From an uncultured Oscillospiraceae bacterium (GTDB taxonomy: Bacteria; Bacillota_A; Clostridia; Oscillospirales; Oscillospiraceae): a DNA stretch of 9,104 nt. The DNA lies in assembly GCA_947631215.1 (NCBI GenBank), contig CANRKN010000083.1, forward strand, positions 1 through 9,104, given 5' to 3'. Shown here one piece after another: positions 6,684-9,104 of the stretch. The notes beneath the pieces were generated by a model, which saw only the letters and a program-made list of their open reading frames with translations, did not search any database and was not told the origin of the DNA. The position numbers and the translations under genes are program-made. The first letter of the stretch is position 1. Every line of letters starts with the position of its first letter.

Positions 6684-6824
6684 TCTTATAACACTTACGA
6701 TCAACGTGGGAATAAGAAAACGGAAACAGAGACCACCCGCATCATTGCTGTGATTTCTCGAAATAAAATCGCAGAGCAACGTGGAATAGTCCCCGATTCC
6801 TTGCCTATCAGGCCAACTTCATAG
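6684..6824 (+). pseudogene. Remnant of a YD-repeat protein C-terminus
   Basis: The + strand reads S-Y-N-T-Y-D-Q-R-G-N-K-K-T-E-T-E-T-T followed by RIIAVISRNKIAEQRGIVPD and a stop at 6822-6824. T-Y-D-Q-R-G-N-K is a clear match to the T-Y-D-E-R-G-N-K core of the repeats at 1-483 and 2080-3135. There is no start codon in a sensible context, and TGA 6681-6683 closes it upstream. It is in the same frame as copy 2, separated from it by three stops. Its last 17 bases overlap the 3' end of the - strand SLOG gene. The part after the repeat core vaguely recalls a PDZ-like loop, which I cannot confirm. Confidence 0.45.
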
Positions 6825-8511
6825 GCTTGGAGTAGATGGAGTCGGCCCAGTCGGAAATCTCAGCCATGCAGAGGGCGTCAACTGTTTCGCAGAGGGAGCG
6901 GATGTCAGAATAAGAGAGGTCGGGTTTGTTTCGGAGTTCAGCGATGTTGGCAGAGAGAAGTTCCAAAGATTCGCACATGGAGTTGGAGAAAGAATAGTTG
7001 GTCGGGTAGTTGAAGTTGACGGAGAGCGAGGCAAACAGCACGGCGCATGCCGGGAATAGGAGACTGCCGGATGAAATAGTAGATAGAAGACAATCTGGCA
7101 TGGGGAAATATACTCGGGCGAGACCGCGGAATACAGCGCAGACGATGCCACCCGTGAAAAAGAGGAAAGCTAATTTGCTGAAGAGACGGTGACGCGAGTA
7201 GCTGTGATCGCGGCGTTTGAGGTGGTATTTTTCTTGCACATTGACGAAGTCGTCCAAGAAATTGCTTAACCACAGGCGCGAGACCTCCGGCGAGAAGGAG
7301 CCGGAGGGAAGCCCTGCGTGGCGGGCGAGGACGCGGTAAAACCAGGTGATGGTGTTGCGGTGAGGATTTCGGTGGTAAGCGCGGTGGCGGTAGCGAACGT
7401 TGCAGTAGCCGGTTGGGGAGAGGAAAGCGCTGAGCCGGCATAGCTCCGCAAGGATTCGGGTGTGAAGGAAGCTGCGGTGAGTACGGGAAAAAGCCTCTCT
7501 CCAGATGATGATGATAGGCCACAAAAGGAAAATGATTTGACAAGCAACAAACAGCCTGACTGCCCACTCCCAATCGAAAGCCAGTGAAAGACAAAGGTAG
7601 GCGAGAACCGGGCTGAGTTGTTTCCACGTCACTCTTTTGCGGTATTTATCGGATGCTTTTGCGGCGGCATTGGAGAAAACAGACTTCAGAGCAAGCCAGT
7701 TTATAGGAGAGAAAGGGAGTTTGGAGTCGTTGCCCGAGCTTAGCAAGCTACTGTCCGGTTGAGGGAAGAAGCTCCCGTCTTTCTCCGGGTTGAAGGGTTC
7801 CGGGAGGAGAACCTGCATGAAATGCCGCTTCAACTCGTGCTGCCAGTCCTTGGAGCGGGTGAAACGATCGCTCCGGAAAAGGATATCGTGATTGTGGGTA
7901 TCGGCTTTGGCGCCTTCACGCGTGCAGGGGATCACAACCACCGGGATGTTTTTGTTGAAGGCCTGCAGCATGGTGGCATAGGTGCCGGCGATAAACTTGC
8001 TGGGCGCTTCATCGCTGAGCGCGATCAGAATATCGGAGTGGTCGATCAGCACGGCAGAGACATCCGCATAGGCTTGGCTGGTGTTTCTTTTGTTGCCGGA
8101 TGAGATTTCGAAAACGGCGCTCGCCTTTTTCAGCAGAGAATCAAACTCGGCGTTGGTTTCCTCGGTGCCGGAGAAGGTTGTTTTATAAAATTCACGGTCA
8201 AAAGGGAGGGGACACTGGAGTTCATACCCCAACGCTAGCGCAGTATGCGCACCAATTCTGTCAGCCCCCTCGGCAAGGGGAGAGATAAGGCGGAGGACGG
8301 GCTCACCATTGGGATCAAAAAGCGTGGAAATATTCTTGCTTTTCAGGTGAATCTCTGTGAAGACTGTCTTTATTTGACTGAGAACTTTTTCCAGCTGGGT
8401 TTTGACCCGCTCGATTTCTCCTGCTGCGATGTCTCGGTGTCCTGTGATGCCTACGTGCAAGCAGTTTTTCAGGTGAATCAGGGCTTTCGGATTTTCAGTT
8501 GCGTGGTTCAT
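6808..8511 (-). CDS. SLOG-domain protein with two pairs of transmembrane helices (SLATT-like putative effector)
   Basis: 567 residues from ATG 8511. An upstream TTG (8535) is possible but falls inside the predicted -10 element. Residues 19-195 look like a SLOG (SMF/DprA-LOG) Rossmann-like nucleotide-binding domain: HVGITGHRD (19-27), RLISPLAEGADRIGA (74-88), a PLPFDREFY segment (101-109), DHSDILIALSD (157-167), a G-T after the next loop (176-177) and IPVVVIP (189-195). A linker leads to two hydrophobic hairpins, about 298-313 with 318-337, and 445-462 with 482-498, separated by a basic soluble segment. The C-terminus (ETVDALCMAEISDWADSIYSKP, read as 542-563) is like that of 2TM/SLATT effector proteins. 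SLOG domains in conflict systems bind NAD-derived or other nucleotide signals, and SLATT domains are predicted pore-forming effectors; ligand and activity here are unproven. The gene is convergent with the TIR array, so it has its own promoter. It appears intact. Confidence 0.85.
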   Translation of the reverse strand: MNHATENPKALIHLKNCLHVGITGHRDIAAGEIERVKTQLEKVLSQIKTVFTEIHLKSKNISTLFDPNGEPVLRLISPLAEGADRIGAHTALALGYELQCPLPFDREFYKTTFSGTEETNAEFDSLLKKASAVFEISSGNKRNTSQAYADVSAVLIDHSDILIALSDEAPSKFIAGTYATMLQAFNKNIPVVVIPCTREGAKADTHNHDILFRSDRFTRSKDWQHELKRHFMQVLLPEPFNPEKDGSFFPQPDSSLLSSGNDSKLPFSPINWLALKSVFSNAAAKASDKYRKRVTWKQLSPVLAYLCLSLAFDWEWAVRLFVACQIIFLLWPIIIIWREAFSRTHRSFLHTRILAELCRLSAFLSPTGYCNVRYRHRAYHRNPHRNTITWFYRVLARHAGLPSGSFSPEVSRLWLSNFLDDFVNVQEKYHLKRRDHSYSRHRLFSKLAFLFFTGGIVCAVFRGLARVYFPMPDCLLSTISSGSLLFPACAVLFASLSVNFNYPTNYSFSNSMCESLELLSANIAELRNKPDLSYSDIRSLCETVDALCMAEISDWADSIYSKPMKLA

Positions 8512-8535
8512 AGAAAGGCGGAGACTAACTGGCAA

Positions 8536-8564
8536 AATCTAACACAACTTCACTGATTTGACAA
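8536..8564 (-). promoter_or_regulatory. Predicted sigma70-type promoter of the SLOG gene
   Basis: On the - strand TTGTCA (8559-8564; five of six matches to TTGACA) is followed after 17 bp by TAGATT (8536-8541; four of six matches to TATAAT). Transcription would begin near 8529, leaving a short leader of about 18 nt before ATG 8511. This supports ATG 8511 rather than TTG 8535 as the start. The prediction is from consensus only. Confidence 0.45.
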
Positions 8565-8606
8565 ACTCTTTTTACCGGTGCTTTGGGCGTATGCAATATG
8601 TCTCAT

Positions 8607-8622
8607 TGCCTCAAAAATAAAG
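8607..8622 (+). repeat. 16-bp direct repeat in the IS left end, first copy
   Basis: TGCCTCAAAAATAAAG recurs with one mismatch as TGCCTCAGAAATAAAG at 8673-8688, 66 bp downstream. Both copies precede the transposase gene in the same orientation. A role as subterminal transposase-binding sites is an inference. Confidence 0.65.
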
Positions 8623-8672
8623 TCACCGAAGGGTCGCCAAAAACGGGAAAAGAGAATTTCCTGAAAGCTTGA

Positions 8673-8688
8673 TGCCTCAGAAATAAAG
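8673..8688 (+). repeat. 16-bp direct repeat in the IS left end, second copy
   Basis: TGCCTCAGAAATAAAG, 15 of 16 bases the same as 8607-8622. It lies about 30 bp before the transposase ATG and may overlap its promoter region, which would allow the transposase to repress its own gene (inference). Confidence 0.65.
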
Positions 8689-8716
8689 GGTTAATATCAA
8701 ACACATACCATTTAAG

Positions 8717-9104
8717 ATGAGCAAACAAGCAAGAACAGAGTTACTTTCTGTGTGGAGAGAAAAATACACCTCGGTGACCTCTCGATACAGGAAAGCAAGA
8801 ATCATCGATTACGTCATGCAATCTGCTGGTTATAAGAACCGCAAGACAGTCATTCGTCTATTGAGCAGCAAGAAAGCACCACCCAACAAGAAGAAAAAAG
8901 GGAGGCGAAGAATTATAGGCCGCAAAGAGCTTCAAGTCATCAAGAAGCTCTGGTTTTTGATGGGACAGCCATGCGGGAAGCGCATGGAGGCTCAGCTCCC
9001 GGAGTGGCTTGCCTTTTATGCGGCAGGTGAGCACATAGAGTATGAGAACCTGCAATGGGTGCTTAGAATCTCCGCTGCAACACTAGATCGCGCGCTACGC
9101 TCTA
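8717..9104 (+). CDS. Transposase of the integrase-core (DDE) type, N-terminal 129 residues
   Basis: The frame is open from ATG 8717 to the window edge; TAA 8684-8686 closes it upstream and 8717 is the first ATG. The visible part is basic and helical, with two likely DNA-binding modules. RYRKARIIDYVMQSAGYKNRKTVIRLL (about residues 19-45) is like the start of transposases in which a Y-R-x-A segment and a G-Y-x-R-K-x-x-x-R-L-L helix precede a Lys/Arg linker. Next come KLWFLMGQPCGKRM (about 79-92) and VLRISAATLDRAL (about 115-127), which match the second helix-turn-helix of the same group. The catalytic DDE domain must lie beyond the right edge. I am confident of the broad class but not of the IS family. 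Confidence 0.8.
   Translation, partial: MSKQARTELLSVWREKYTSVTSRYRKARIIDYVMQSAGYKNRKTVIRLLSSKKAPPNKKKKGRRRIIGRKELQVIKKLWFLMGQPCGKRMEAQLPEWLAFYAAGEHIEYENLQWVLRISAATLDRALRS

Larger units (their letters stand above)
6471..6807. other. Gene-free stretch between the convergent TIR and SLOG genes
   Basis: No convincing intact gene. The reading frame of copy 2 continues past its TGA for 58 codons (6471-6644) up to TGA 6645-6647, including a VDPTTRKSQ segment like the YDPATGQR repeats of copy 2. It then continues through a short stretch to TGA 6681-6683 and finally to a repeat-like fragment. The simplest reading is a decayed C-terminal extension or the tail of a deleted paralogue. A palindrome (6589-6602) and small hairpins (6621-6676) also lie here. 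No good terminator with a U-tract is seen. Confidence 0.5.
8599..9104 (+). mobile_element. Left part of an insertion sequence, cut by the right edge
   Basis: An integrase-type transposase gene begins at 8717 and runs off the window. Upstream, TGTCTCATTGCCTC at 8599-8612 starts with the TG common at IS termini and contains a motif repeated at 8673, a layout seen for transposase-binding sites at IS ends. I therefore place the left end near 8599, but the partner inverted repeat and any target duplication are outside the window, so the exact end is uncertain. Confidence 0.5.

Noticed and set aside
8245..8556. + strand open frame opposite the start of the SLOG gene
   Set aside because: It is a shadow of the SLOG coding region; the - strand frame has clear domain motifs over its full length.

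Overview
The window holds a tandem family of large membrane-anchored TIR-domain proteins on the + strand, a convergent SLOG/four-TM (SLATT-like) gene on the - strand, and the left part of an insertion sequence at the right edge. No ribosomal, tRNA or core-metabolic gene is visible, so the organism cannot be fixed. It is a bacterium of roughly 50% G+C. The TIR + YD-like-repeat architecture and the style of the transposase remind me of the Verrucomicrobiota/Lentisphaerota (PVC) side of the tree, but that is a weak inference.

Layout. (1) 1-621: 3' end of a repeat protein, open at the left edge (copy 0). (2) 660-3273: a TIR-TM-repeat gene (copy 1), split by a frameshift at a run of eight G (2050-2057) into 660-2090 and 2065-3273; the second half encodes eleven near-perfect 32-residue repeats. 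(3) 3312-6470: an intact 1052-residue paralogue (copy 2) with diverged repeats and a run of nine G (4646-4654) inside the frame. (4) 6471-6807: a gene-free stretch with an apparent decayed repeat-protein tail, a 14-bp palindrome and small hairpins. (5) 6808-8511 (-): SLOG domain plus two pairs of transmembrane segments. (6) 8512-8716: promoter of the SLOG gene and the probable left end of an IS. (7) 8717-9104: transposase, cut by the right edge.

The copies form a tandem amplification with a period of 2652 bp. The end of one gene, the 38-nt spacer and the whole TIR-coding part of the next gene (580-1222 versus 3232-3874) are almost identical, while the sequence after the TIR domain is unrelated or strongly diverged. 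The TIR domains keep the motifs expected of an NAD-consuming TIR, including the Glu of the W-x-x-x-E motif. A basic stretch just before the single membrane helix predicts that the TIR is cytoplasmic and the repeats are outside the membrane, a receptor-like plan.

Working hypothesis (inference): a conflict or defence locus in which exchangeable extracytoplasmic repeat arrays are joined to a constant TIR signalling domain, individual receptors are switched on and off by poly-G slippage, and the adjacent SLOG-4TM protein may be the nucleotide-sensing membrane effector, conceptually like the TIR-to-SLOG signalling of Thoeris. The TIR/SLOG link rests only on proximity and known domain biology.
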